DNA of 64,000 nt from contig NZ_CP075185.1 in NCBI RefSeq assembly GCF_020510685.1, forward strand, positions 1 through 64,000, given 5' to 3'. Under the pieces are notes generated by a model. The model was not told the DNA's origin, searched no databases, and saw nothing but the letters and a program-made list of their open reading frames with translations. The translations under genes and the position numbers were made by a program. Numbering within the stretch: position 1 is the first letter of the stretch; each line of letters opens with the position of its first letter. This DNA comes from Dechloromonas denitrificans. GTDB taxonomy: Bacteria; Pseudomonadota; Gammaproteobacteria; Burkholderiales; Rhodocyclaceae. Shown one piece after another: positions 1 to 11,439 of this stretch.

Positions 1-1386
1 ATGGCCGTTTTTTGGGAATCCTGTTTGCAGCGTTTTGAGCAGGAATTGCCCGCCCAGCAATTCAATACCTGGATCAAGCCACTTCGGCTCGAAGGCGAAG
101 ACACTGCCTTGGAAAATGGGCTGCGACTGATTGCGCCCAACGGTTTCATCCTGAAATGGGTGCGTGACCGCTACCTGTCGCGCATCGAAGACTACAGCCA
201 GGCCTTTTTCTCGGCCCCGGTTACCATCGCCCTGGTCATTGGCAGTGGCAAGGCAACGGCCAGTCGGGCAGAAGGAACGCCGGACAAGGCAGAGGGCCAG
301 ACCAAAGCACCGGCGGCAAAAGAAATCTCGGCGCAGGAAAAATCCCGGGCCAAGGGCGGGAATTTTGAAAAATCCCGGTTGTTCCATGCCTTCACCTTCG
401 ACAATCTGGTGGTCGGCAAGGCCAACGATCTGGCTCGCGCTGCCGCCATTCAGGTCGCCAACAACCCGGGCGGCGCCTACAACCCGCTGTTCATCTACGG
501 CGGCGCCGGTCTCGGCAAGACCCACCTGATTCACGCCATCGGCAATACCATCCTGGCCGAGAATCCGGAAAAGATCGTGCGTTATGTCCATGCCGAGGAT
601 TACTACTCCGACGTCGTGCGGGCCTATCAGCAAAAATCCTTCGACAGTTTCAAGCGGACCTATCGTTCGCTCGATGTGCTGCTCCTCGACGACGTGCAGT
701 TCTTCAACGGCAAGAACCGCTCGCAGGAAGAGTTCTTCTTCCTGTTCAATGCGCTGATCGAGGCCCGCAAGCAGATCATCATCACCTGCGATACCTATCC
801 GAAGGACATCAACGGCCTCGATGACCGCCTGGTCACCCGTTTCGACTGGGGCCTGACCGTCCAGATCGAGCCGCCGGAACTGGAAATGCGCGTCGCCATT
901 CTGAAGAAGAAGGCCGAAGCCGAAGGCATGCAGCTCGACGACGAAGTCGCTTTCTTCATTGCCAAGCACTTGCGCTCGAATGTCCGCGAACTGGAAGGGG
1001 CGCTGAAGAAGGTGCTCGCCTATTCATCCTTCCACGGCCGCATCATCGCACTGGATCTGGCCAAGGAAGCGCTGAAGGACCTTATCGGTTCGGTGCGCAA
1101 TGTCGGTATCGACAATATCCAGAAGACCGTCGCCGACTACTACAAGATCAAGGTTGCCGATTTCTTCTCGAAAAAGCGCACGCGGGCCATTGCCCGGCCG
1201 CGCCAGCTCGCCATGTGGCTCTGTCGCGAAGTGACTTCGCACAGCTACCCGGAAATTGGCGATGCCTTCGGTGGCCGCGATCACACCACGGTCATCCACG
1301 CGGTAAAAACTATCGATTCCCTGCGGCTGAAGGAGAACGAATTGAATCATGACCTGCATGTGCTGCTTCAGGTATTGAAAGGATGA
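1..1386 (+). CDS. dnaA: Chromosomal replication initiator DnaA
   Basis: DnaA is the AAA+ initiator that binds TTATCCACA boxes and melts the origin. At 461 residues it has the usual length. The N-terminal DnaB-interaction domain is followed by a variable Lys/Ala-rich linker (about residues 80-120). The AAA+ core has Walker A GGAGLGKTH (Lys173) and Walker B LLLDDVQF (about 227-234). The C-terminal helix-turn-helix signature GGRDHTTVIHA lies near residue 424-434. The ATG is base 1 of the window, so its promoter and upstream origin sequence cannot be seen. dnaN and gyrB follow in the classic order. Confidence 0.99.
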   Translation: MAVFWESCLQRFEQELPAQQFNTWIKPLRLEGEDTALENGLRLIAPNGFILKWVRDRYLSRIEDYSQAFFSAPVTIALVIGSGKATASRAEGTPDKAEGQTKAPAAKEISAQEKSRAKGGNFEKSRLFHAFTFDNLVVGKANDLARAAAIQVANNPGGAYNPLFIYGGAGLGKTHLIHAIGNTILAENPEKIVRYVHAEDYYSDVVRAYQQKSFDSFKRTYRSLDVLLLDDVQFFNGKNRSQEEFFFLFNALIEARKQIIITCDTYPKDINGLDDRLVTRFDWGLTVQIEPPELEMRVAILKKKAEAEGMQLDDEVAFFIAKHLRSNVRELEGALKKVLAYSSFHGRIIALDLAKEALKDLIGSVRNVGIDNIQKTVADYYKIKVADFFSKKRTRAIARPRQLAMWLCREVTSHSYPEIGDAFGGRDHTTVIHAVKTIDSLRLKENELNHDLHVLLQVLKG

Positions 1387-1596
1387 TGCCTGTCGATAAG
1401 CCTGGGGAAAAGCTGTCAGTCAATTGTGGATCATCGGGGAATAGCCGGTTTGTGGGAAAATTATCCAGAATCGATCCACAGGCAATCCAGAGCTTTCCCA
1501 AGAGCCGTAAAATTCACGCAATCATCTGAAAATAAAGAAAAATAATTTTTTATCCACAGAATTGTTCCCGATATAGTCTATTAAGGAATTTAATTT
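1387..1596. other. dnaA-dnaN intergenic region with DnaA boxes (possible oriC part)
   Basis: This 210-bp gap has a perfect DnaA box TTATCCACA at 1550-1558. Near-matches are TGTGGATCA at 1425-1433 (reverse strand, one mismatch), TTATCCAGA at 1461-1469 and TGTGGGAAA at 1451-1459 (reverse strand). An A/T-only run directly precedes the perfect box (about 1527-1552) and could unwind. This fits either an origin element or DnaA autoregulation of dnaN. In many bacteria the main origin lies upstream of dnaA, which is outside the window. Confidence 0.55.
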
Positions 1597-5222
<3,626 letters not shown>

Positions 5223-5261
5223 TTTGTAGGTTCTCGTTTGAGTCTGGATTTACTTGGATAG

Positions 5262-5293
5262 AAAAATGCCGGTCGAAAGATCGGCATTTTTAT
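5262..5293 (+). terminator. Rho-independent terminator after gyrB
   Basis: AAAAATGCCG and CGGCATTTTT form a 10-bp perfect stem, extended by three inner pairs around a GAAA loop, with a T-run in the right arm. It closes the dnaA-dnaN-gyrB block just before the low-GC cassette. Confidence 0.85.
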
Positions 5294-5339
5294 CTCTGCT
5301 TTTCGGCCGGAGCTGCCGCTGACGCATAGACCAATATTA

Positions 5340-5351
5340 GGCAGTAGCGTG
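5340..5351 (+). repeat. Left copy of 12-bp direct repeat flanking the cassette
   Basis: GGCAGTAGCGTG occurs here and again at 8283-8294, in the same orientation, on either side of the three low-GC genes. It may be an insertion or attachment scar, but no integrase or transposase is nearby, so the meaning is uncertain. Confidence 0.4.
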
Positions 5352-5472
5352 GCAGTAACCGGTTCTCAAGAACTGCTCAAATTCGAGGTATTTCGTTGTC
5401 ATTGGCACCATACAGCATGCATAATGCGTTAGCTTTCACTTGCAGGCTTGATAAAGCCACGACCTTTGGATT

Positions 5473-6366
5473 TTGAACTTGCTCAATACGCATTCCCCTT
5501 CACGTTCGTCAGGTGACAACACAAAAACTATCCCATTTCTAAAGTGGGCGGGAGGAAAGCGTTGGCTGGCGTCTAGCCTAATTAAGGAAATTGGACAGCC
5601 AGAAGGGCGATACATTGAGCCATTTTTGGGCGGGGGAGCAGTATTTTTTACTCTTCATCCCAAAGATGCGGTGTTGGGCGATCTAAATACCGAACTTGTT
5701 GACACTTACAGGGCTATCCAGACGAACTGGAGAGGCGTATTAGAGAGGTTGGAGCGGCATCAAGAGGTGCACTCCAAAGAATATTACTATTCCATAAGGT
5801 CAGTTATTCCGGTGGGGCAACTTGATCGGGCCGCAAGGTTCATTTATCTAAATAGAACCTGCTGGAACGGGTTGTACAGAGTAAATCTTTCGGGCGTATT
5901 CAATGTACCCATCGGTACAAAAGATACGGTACTGTTAGACACTGATGATTTTGAGGCAATTGCGAATCTTCTTGAATCAGCGGAAGTACTTGCGGATGAC
6001 TTTGAGCCATTAATTGACCAAGCTGCTGAGGGAGACGTAGTGTTTGCTGACCCGCCCTATACGGTAAGACACAAATTTAATGGGTTCGTTAAGTACAACG
6101 AAAATTTGTTTTCTTGGAGTGACCAAGTTCGATTGCGTAACTCACTACTACGTGCAATTAATCGTGGGGCGAAGGTCTTTGTAACAAATGCTGACCACGA
6201 AAGTATTAGGTCGCTTTATGAAGATGGATTTGAACTAAGCAGCGTTGAGCGATATAGCTCGATCAGCGGAAAATCAAGCACTAGAGGAACCTACCCCGAG
6301 CTGATTATTACTGGAAAGCGTGTAATCTCAGATTATTCTAACGAAATCACTGCGAACCCTGCTTGA
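5473..6366 (+). CDS. D12-class N6-adenine DNA methyltransferase (Dam family)
   Basis: It is predicted to transfer methyl from S-adenosylmethionine to adenine N6 in DNA. It has the full D12/Dam signature: PFLKWAGGKRW near residue 21-31, the SAM-binding IEPFLGGGAVFF near 48-59, and the catalytic DPPY at residues 193-196. At 297 residues it is close to Dam (about 280), so GATC or a related site is a plausible but unproven target. No ATG exists before the first motif. TTG at 5473 is the best start, with an in-frame stop at 5452-5454, and no good ribosome-binding site is visible. GC is clearly lower than in gyrB. It is the first gene of a tight three-gene cassette, one base before the next start. 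No cognate restriction nuclease is recognisable. Confidence 0.9.
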   Translation: MNLLNTHSPSRSSGDNTKTIPFLKWAGGKRWLASSLIKEIGQPEGRYIEPFLGGGAVFFTLHPKDAVLGDLNTELVDTYRAIQTNWRGVLERLERHQEVHSKEYYYSIRSVIPVGQLDRAARFIYLNRTCWNGLYRVNLSGVFNVPIGTKDTVLLDTDDFEAIANLLESAEVLADDFEPLIDQAAEGDVVFADPPYTVRHKFNGFVKYNENLFSWSDQVRLRNSLLRAINRGAKVFVTNADHESIRSLYEDGFELSSVERYSSISGKSSTRGTYPELIITGKRVISDYSNEITANPA

Positions 6367-6367
6367 G

Positions 6368-6979
6368 ATGCGTATGTGGAGATTATTTAAATTAATTGGC
6401 GAATTTATGTTTGATTGGCTAATACGAATACCTCTTATCGGGCCGGTTTTTACATGTTCGGCCCGAGATCATTTTTCGGCTCTTTCTGACTTTTCAATCA
6501 CGGTAGTTTTCTCAAGCATAACCTTTTGGTTGTCTGCTGTTATCCTTAGCGTACTAGATATAAACCATGGAATCGGCTTTGGTAATTTGCTTTCCAGTAC
6601 AGTTCAAGGCGGAGAATTGTTTATTTTTTCGCTTGGGATTCTTGGGCCAATTCTAATTATCGTCATGGACGATGCTCGTAAGGCAAAGAGCTTTCCATCT
6701 GGCAAGTGGTTAATCTTCGTTTTGGTGGTTTCCGCATTACTATGTGGAAGCCTTTTTGCCATTATGAAGGCCAATGCTTCGCCAGGAGTAGGCGGGTTAG
6801 GCATAGATAAAAATCAAGCTGTAAGCATATCCTTCTGGGTTGCGGGGGTTGCTTGCGCTCTTCGATACCTTACGATTGCATACAATAAATCGCTGAGTCG
6901 GTTCAATGCAGAAGATCTTCAGGCCGGAGAACAACAATTCAAGAATGCCTTTGCCACTAGGCACGGAAAGGGAAATTAA
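6368..6979 (+). CDS. Four-helix membrane protein of unknown function
   Basis: I do not recognise a family. The 203 residues hold about four predicted membrane helices (near 43-63, 81-100, 113-133 and 150-170), a basic/aromatic N-terminus and a polar C-terminal tail ending near GEQQFKNAFATRHGKGN. The start lies one base after the methyltransferase stop. The last base of its stop codon is the first base of the next ATG, so the three genes are translationally coupled. GC is very low (about 38% in a sampled 60-base line, against about 68% in a sampled gyrB line). A membrane protein between a DNA methyltransferase and a DGQHR protein recalls sensor/effector arrangements in phage-defence cassettes, but that role is only inference. 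Confidence 0.75.
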   Translation: MRMWRLFKLIGEFMFDWLIRIPLIGPVFTCSARDHFSALSDFSITVVFSSITFWLSAVILSVLDINHGIGFGNLLSSTVQGGELFIFSLGILGPILIIVMDDARKAKSFPSGKWLIFVLVVSALLCGSLFAIMKANASPGVGGLGIDKNQAVSISFWVAGVACALRYLTIAYNKSLSRFNAEDLQAGEQQFKNAFATRHGKGN

Positions 6980-8148
6980 TGCAGCAGCGCAGTATTTTAA
7001 GAGATCCCTATCAGGTGGAAATCAAGGCTCTTCCTGTTGATCAACCACTTGGGACATTTTATATTGCAGCTCTTGATTCGAAGACGCTATGCGAAATAAC
7101 TCACGCAGACGTCCGTAGAATGTACAAAGAGCGTGATATCGAGACCTATCTTGGTATACAACGTCCGCTAAATCCGAATCGTGTTCAGGAAATTAAAGAG
7201 TTTGTAAAGACATCGGATGCTTGTTTTCCGACTGGTGTCATTTTGGCGGTAAAAGGCCAATATGCTAATTATGATGAAAAATCCCTAACACTGACTCTTC
7301 GAAACTTTCAGAATGAGGGCGATGATGAAGGTGATATTGATCGCATAGAGATTGCTCAGGTTCTCGACGGCCAGCATCGCATCGAAGGATTGCAAGGGTA
7401 CAATGGCAAGCCTTTTAATGTAAATATCGTTGTTTTTGTAGATATTGATATCGAGGATCAGGCTTACCTCTTTTCGACGGTTAACCTCGCGCAGACAAAG
7501 GTTAACAAGAGTCTCGTTTACGATCTCTTTGAGTATTCGAAATCAAGAAGCCCTCAGAAGACATGCCACAATGTGGCTGTTGCACTCGACCAATTGGAGG
7601 AATGCCCATTTCATCGACGCATTAAGCGATTAGGTGCTTCTACTCCCGGTAGATCTGGCGAGCGTTTGACTCAAGCGACGTTCGTTGAGTCCCTCCTTCC
7701 ATATATTACGAAGAACCATATTCAAGATAGAGACCTTTTGATCAAAGGAAAAAATCCACGTCGAGCCAACGAAAATGAATCTATGGATCTTATTTTTAGA
7801 AACATGTTTTTAGATAATAGAGACATCGAGATCGCCGATGTTATTCTTTATTATTTTGAAGCAGCCAGAGATCGTTGGGGGCTTGCGTGGGAATCTGATG
7901 CTAAAGGTGCTGTGCTTGGAAAGACGAATGGTTTTAGGGCTTTGATGAAGCTATTAAGGCCGGCTTATTTGCGTCTCGGGAAGCCTGGCGATGTTATCCC
8001 TAAGAGCGAATTTTTGAAATTGTTTGAAAAAAGTTCGCTTAAAGACGAAGACTTCACTATTGACAACTTCAAACCGGGCACTAGTGGCGAATCCTCGCTG
8101 TATAAGGTTCTGGTAGAGCAGCTTGGATTATCCAATATTGCATGGTGA
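6979..8148 (+). CDS. DGQHR-domain protein (DndB-related)
   Basis: The diagnostic motif DGQHR is at residues 130-134 in AQVLDGQHRIEGL. It is preceded by QRPLNPNRVQEIKEFV and followed by FSTVNLAQTKVNKSLVYDLF, the usual layout of DGQHR-domain proteins. Named members include DndB, which regulates DNA phosphorothioation, and homologues often sit in defence islands. The general biochemical role is unsettled. The 389-residue protein starts in the TAATG overlap with the membrane-protein gene, after GGAAAGGG. No dndC/D/E-like genes are nearby, so this is not a Dnd operon. Partnership with the methyltransferase and the membrane protein is inferred from coupling. Confidence 0.85.
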   Translation: MQQRSILRDPYQVEIKALPVDQPLGTFYIAALDSKTLCEITHADVRRMYKERDIETYLGIQRPLNPNRVQEIKEFVKTSDACFPTGVILAVKGQYANYDEKSLTLTLRNFQNEGDDEGDIDRIEIAQVLDGQHRIEGLQGYNGKPFNVNIVVFVDIDIEDQAYLFSTVNLAQTKVNKSLVYDLFEYSKSRSPQKTCHNVAVALDQLEECPFHRRIKRLGASTPGRSGERLTQATFVESLLPYITKNHIQDRDLLIKGKNPRRANENESMDLIFRNMFLDNRDIEIADVILYYFEAARDRWGLAWESDAKGAVLGKTNGFRALMKLLRPAYLRLGKPGDVIPKSEFLKLFEKSSLKDEDFTIDNFKPGTSGESSLYKVLVEQLGLSNIAW

Positions 8149-8487
8149 CCGATTCGACCGGTTGGTAAATTTGTTTTCCGCTAGAGTTTAGTAGGATTGT
8201 TATCAAGAGAAACGCCCGATATTCATCGCATTACGAACCCAAGCCACCTAAGCAATGGAAAGTCAGGCTTTGGGCACGATCCGGCAGTAGCGTGAAAGGC
8301 AATTTTGCCTTTCAGCGAAGCTCCTAGACCACTGATGGGTAACCGCCTCATGCCGGCCGTTGGCCGACCAGCCAGCCGACGTCCCCCCATTTTCAGTAGC
8401 ACAGGGCTTTAGAGTCCATACTGGCGCCGCGCCAACTATTTTTTCGCCGCCCCACAATATCCGCTCCTGTCGTTCGTCTACACAGGT
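8149..8487. other. 339-bp gap after the cassette; hairpin, no convincing gene
   Basis: There is no supported coding sequence. It has the right copy of the 12-bp repeat (8283-8294), immediately followed by an inverted repeat at 8293-8314 (TGAAAGGCAA, two-base loop, TTGCCTTTCA) with no T-run on either side. Base composition returns to high GC near 8340. The last 80 bases probably hold the promoter of the ECF sigma gene, but I could not assign boxes. Confidence 0.5.
8283..8294 (+). repeat. Right copy of 12-bp direct repeat flanking the cassette
   Basis: GGCAGTAGCGTG, identical to 5340-5351 and in the same orientation. The two copies bracket about 2.9 kb containing exactly the three low-GC genes. 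Confidence 0.4.
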
Positions 8488-9084
8488 ATGGATACATCGC
8501 TTTCTCTTCCACCGCCTTACGAAAAGTCCATCCTGATGGCCGAGCGGAACCGACGTCTGACTGAAACCGTTGTCCGCGAAAGCGGGCGTCTGGGCAGCTT
8601 CATTCGTCAGCGGGTGCCAGATCCGGGCGAGGCGGAGGACATTCTGCAGGATGTCTTTTTCGAACTGGTCGAGGCCTGGCGTTTGCCGGAGCCGATCGAG
8701 CAGGTCGGCGCCTGGCTGTTTCGGGTGGCGCGGAATCGCATCGTCGACCGCTTTCGCAAGCGGCGCGAGGAACCCTTGCCAGCCGCCGGGCCAGAGGGGA
8801 ACGACGAGGCGCTGTATTGGCTGGAGAACGCCATGCTAGCCAGCGATGGCGGCCCGGAGGCGGCGCACCTGCGTCGTCTGTGGCTCGATGCCATCGCCGC
8901 GGCGCTCGACGAGTTGCCAGCCGGGCCGCGCGATGTATTCATCGCCCATGAACTCGATGGCCGCAGCTTCAACGAAATGGCCGCTGAGCGCGGCACACCC
9001 TTGAACACCCTGCTTGGCTGGAAACGGCAGGCGGTCATGCACTTGCGCGAACGCCTGCGCCCCCTTTACGACGAACAATCTTGA
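8488..9084 (+). CDS. ECF-type RNA polymerase sigma factor
   Basis: This is a sigma-70 family group 4 factor of 198 residues. Region 2 is visible as AEDILQDVFFELVEAW followed by AWLFRVARNRIVDRFRKR (about residues 50-92). Region 4 spans about 140-195 with ALDELPAGPRDVFIAHELDG and a helix-turn-helix. The first ATG (8488) gives a short Pro-rich head; ATG 8536 is an alternative. No classical anti-sigma gene is adjacent. The next gene, 8 bp downstream, encodes a small Cys-rich membrane protein that could serve as partner or target. Confidence 0.9.
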   Translation: MDTSLSLPPPYEKSILMAERNRRLTETVVRESGRLGSFIRQRVPDPGEAEDILQDVFFELVEAWRLPEPIEQVGAWLFRVARNRIVDRFRKRREEPLPAAGPEGNDEALYWLENAMLASDGGPEAAHLRRLWLDAIAAALDELPAGPRDVFIAHELDGRSFNEMAAERGTPLNTLLGWKRQAVMHLRERLRPLYDEQS

Positions 9085-9091
9085 ACAAGGA

Positions 9092-9490
9092 ATGACCATG
9101 ATGAAATGCTCTACTGACAAAGCCGGCTGCGTTGCACGCTGCATCAAAATCGGCCTGCTGGCGGTGGCCGGCATTGCTGCCGTTACCTGGGTTGTCATGC
9201 AATTGTGGAACTGCCTGCTGCCCGACCTGTTTATCGGCGTCTCACCCATCGGCTACTGGCAGGCGCTTGGTGTGCTGGTCCTCTGCCGGATCCTGTTCGG
9301 CGGCATGCGCGGCGGTTGCCACGGCCATTGGCGCGAGCGCCGCGAACGCTGGGAAAAGATGACGCCGGAAGAGCGCCAACAGCTCAAGGGGCGCTTCCGT
9401 AGCCGCTGGAGCAACTGTTGTTCCGCAGATAAGGCCGTGGATTCGGCGAGCGGTGGCGACACGGGCGACAAGCCTGCCGGCGGCGCCTGA
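9092..9490 (+). CDS. Small Cys-rich two-helix membrane protein
   Basis: No family is recognised with confidence. From the ATG at 9092, preceded by ACAAGGA, it is 132 residues with membrane helices near 17-37 and 53-71. Cysteines lie at 6, 13, 17, 41, 65, 76, 109 and 110. A basic, helical tail (RERRERWEKMTPEERQQLKG) and a Gly/Asp-rich end follow. It lies 8 bp behind the ECF sigma gene and is almost certainly cotranscribed. It may be a membrane regulator of that sigma factor or its main target; the cysteines suggest metal or redox sensing, but this is inference. Confidence 0.65.
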   Translation: MTMMKCSTDKAGCVARCIKIGLLAVAGIAAVTWVVMQLWNCLLPDLFIGVSPIGYWQALGVLVLCRILFGGMRGGCHGHWRERRERWEKMTPEERQQLKGRFRSRWSNCCSADKAVDSASGGDTGDKPAGGA

Positions 9491-9633
9491 GCGACGATAG
9501 ACGCGCCGCCCGGGTTCGGCCGGGCGGTGGCGGCTGAACAGCGCTGCCACTGAAAACAGCACCTCAACCCCAAGCCCTGGCCGGGCGTTTTCATCGGCCG
9601 GGGCCACAACAAAACAAGAACGAAAAGAACCCC

Positions 9634-10809
9634 ATGTCCATCACCCGATCCTTGCCTCGACTGGCGCCCAGCCGTCATCTGCTGCCCGGCCGCTTGCGCC
9701 GCACCCTGTGGCGTTTTCTGCCGCTCATCGGCGGCCTGCATGCCTACATCGGCTGGCGCTTGCTGCCGCCCCTCGACCTCAGCACCGGCGGTCTGGCGCT
9801 GGCCATCGTCGGGCTGGTGATTTCGACCTGCCTCGTCCCGCTCGGCCTGCTGGCGCGCTTCGTCGTCGCCCGTCAGGCGCTGGCCGACCGGCTCGGCTGG
9901 CTGGGCGGTCTGGCAATGGGGCTGTTTTCGTCGGTGCTGGTGTTGACCGTGCTGCGCGATGCCCTTCGGCTGTTCGCTGACGCGCCGTCGCTGAACGAGC
10001 CGACGGCCATCGCCGTGCTTGGTCTGGCCGGCCTGGTTACGCTGGTCGGCTACGTCAATGCCCGGCGGGTGGCTCGCGTCCTCCGTGTCGATATCCCGCT
10101 GGCCGGATTGCCCGCTGAACTGGCGGGATTCACCATCGTCCAGCTCAGCGACATCCACGTTGGGCCGACGATCAAGCGGGGATACGTCCAGGCCATTGTC
10201 GACCGGGTCAATCAGCTCGATGCCGATCTGGTCGCCATCACCGGCGACGTGGTCGATGGCAGCGTCGGACAGTTGCGCGCCCATACCGCGCCGCTTGGCG
10301 GGTTGACCAGCCGGCATGGCAGCTATGTCGTGACCGGCAACCACGAGTACTACTCCGGTGCGGCAGCCTGGATGTGCGAGTTCGAGCGCATCGGACTGCG
10401 CGGGCTGCATAACCGCCACGTCGTCATCACCCACCGCGGAGCCCGCTTCATTCTGGCCGGGGTCACCGATTTTTCGGCCGCTGCCTTCGATTCCGCCCAG
10501 GCCAGCGATCCGCGTGGGGCGCTCGCCGGCAGCCCGCCCGATCTGCTGCGTATCCTCCTCGCCCACCAGCCCCGCTCGGCGCACGCAGCCGAAGCCGCCG
10601 GCTTCGACCTCCAGCTTTCCGGCCATACCCATGGCGGCCAGTTCTGGCCGTGGAATCTCTTCGTCCAGCTGCAGCAACCGTTTACTGCCGGCTTGCACCG
10701 ACTCGGTCGGCTGGCTGTCTATACCAGTCGCGGCACCGGCTACTGGGGGCCGCCCAAACGCTTTGGCGCACCGTCGGAAATCACCGTGCTGCGGCTGATC
10801 CCGGCTTAG
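9634..10809 (+). CDS. Membrane-anchored metallophosphoesterase (YkuE-like)
   Basis: This is a calcineurin-like phosphoesterase with the dimetal motifs in order: QLSDIHVGP (about residue 169-177), ITGDVVDG, TGNHEYY and SGHTHGGQFW, ending with YTSRGTGYWGPP. The N-terminal ~150 residues hold about four hydrophobic helices, as in membrane-linked YkuE-type proteins that act on phosphorylated lipids or related substrates. The 391-residue length fits. It stands alone, 143 bp after the previous gene. A GC-rich hairpin at 9506-9527 lies in that gap without a T-run. The substrate is unknown. Confidence 0.88.
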   Translation: MSITRSLPRLAPSRHLLPGRLRRTLWRFLPLIGGLHAYIGWRLLPPLDLSTGGLALAIVGLVISTCLVPLGLLARFVVARQALADRLGWLGGLAMGLFSSVLVLTVLRDALRLFADAPSLNEPTAIAVLGLAGLVTLVGYVNARRVARVLRVDIPLAGLPAELAGFTIVQLSDIHVGPTIKRGYVQAIVDRVNQLDADLVAITGDVVDGSVGQLRAHTAPLGGLTSRHGSYVVTGNHEYYSGAAAWMCEFERIGLRGLHNRHVVITHRGARFILAGVTDFSAAAFDSAQASDPRGALAGSPPDLLRILLAHQPRSAHAAEAAGFDLQLSGHTHGGQFWPWNLFVQLQQPFTAGLHRLGRLAVYTSRGTGYWGPPKRFGAPSEITVLRLIPA

Positions 10810-10944
10810 GGTTGGCGGCGCATTCGCCAAAGTTAGGGTGAGATAAACCAGCGAACTAGAAAACTTGGAAAATTAAATTCGTATGCCGTTATCATCTCGA
10901 CCTGCCTGACTCATCAATTCGAGCAAACAGTGGAGGGGTTGATT

Positions 10945-11439
10945 ATGACCAGACCAGCATTCGTGGCGGCTTGGGCCGCCTCGCAAAGGATCTACAACTC
11001 GGTAAATTCCGGGGAGCGGGTTGCAGAGGTCGTTGGCGGTGACGTAGCTGCTCACATCCGGGACAAGAAGAACCCGTGGCGAAACACTTGTGCCGTGCGC
11101 ATGAGCTACATCTTGAGCCAGTCTGGCCTCAGTATTCCGGCTACGGTGGGGAAGACCAAGAAGGGTGGCGACGATAGGAACTATTTTTTCCGGGTAAAGG
11201 ATGTGATTACCTTTCTGACCCACCGATGGGGGACTCCAGAAGTGGTTGCCTACCCTCCGTCGGGCGGTGGCGTGCTGGTTGGGAAGAAAGGCGTTGTCTT
11301 ATTCGACGTGCAGGGGTGGGGTGATGCAAGCGGCCACGCCACGCTTTTCGATGGAACAGGCTGCTATGACCATTGCTATTTCAATGAGCCGGGCGCCACG
11401 TACCAGACCAGCCGGGCGAATTTCTGGGGGCTCTCCTGA
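10945..11439 (+). CDS. tae4: Type VI secretion amidase effector, Tae4 family
   Basis: Tae4 enzymes are DL-endopeptidases of the NlpC/P60 class. They are injected by the type VI secretion system and cleave peptidoglycan stems in rival cells. The family pattern is clear: NTCAVRMSY with candidate nucleophile Cys49, a central FFRVKDVITFL segment, GWGDASGHATLFDG with His131, and CYDHCYFNEP with Asp142. The ATG at 10945 is chosen because GGAGGGG lies 6 bp upstream; a GTG at 10930 would add five residues. The 164-residue length fits Tae4. Its stop overlaps the start of the immunity gene. No T6SS structural genes are in the window. Confidence 0.88.
   Translation: MTRPAFVAAWAASQRIYNSVNSGERVAEVVGGDVAAHIRDKKNPWRNTCAVRMSYILSQSGLSIPATVGKTKKGGDDRNYFFRVKDVITFLTHRWGTPEVVAYPPSGGGVLVGKKGVVLFDVQGWGDASGHATLFDGTGCYDHCYFNEPGATYQTSRANFWGLS

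Noticed and set aside
6368..6979. Membrane gene of the cassette as a phage holin
   Set aside because: Four helices and a long tail do not fit the small holin classes, and no endolysin or other phage gene is adjacent.
8263..8457. A 64-residue minus-strand frame in the gap after the cassette
   Set aside because: No ribosome-binding site or family features, and it spans the repeat and hairpin.
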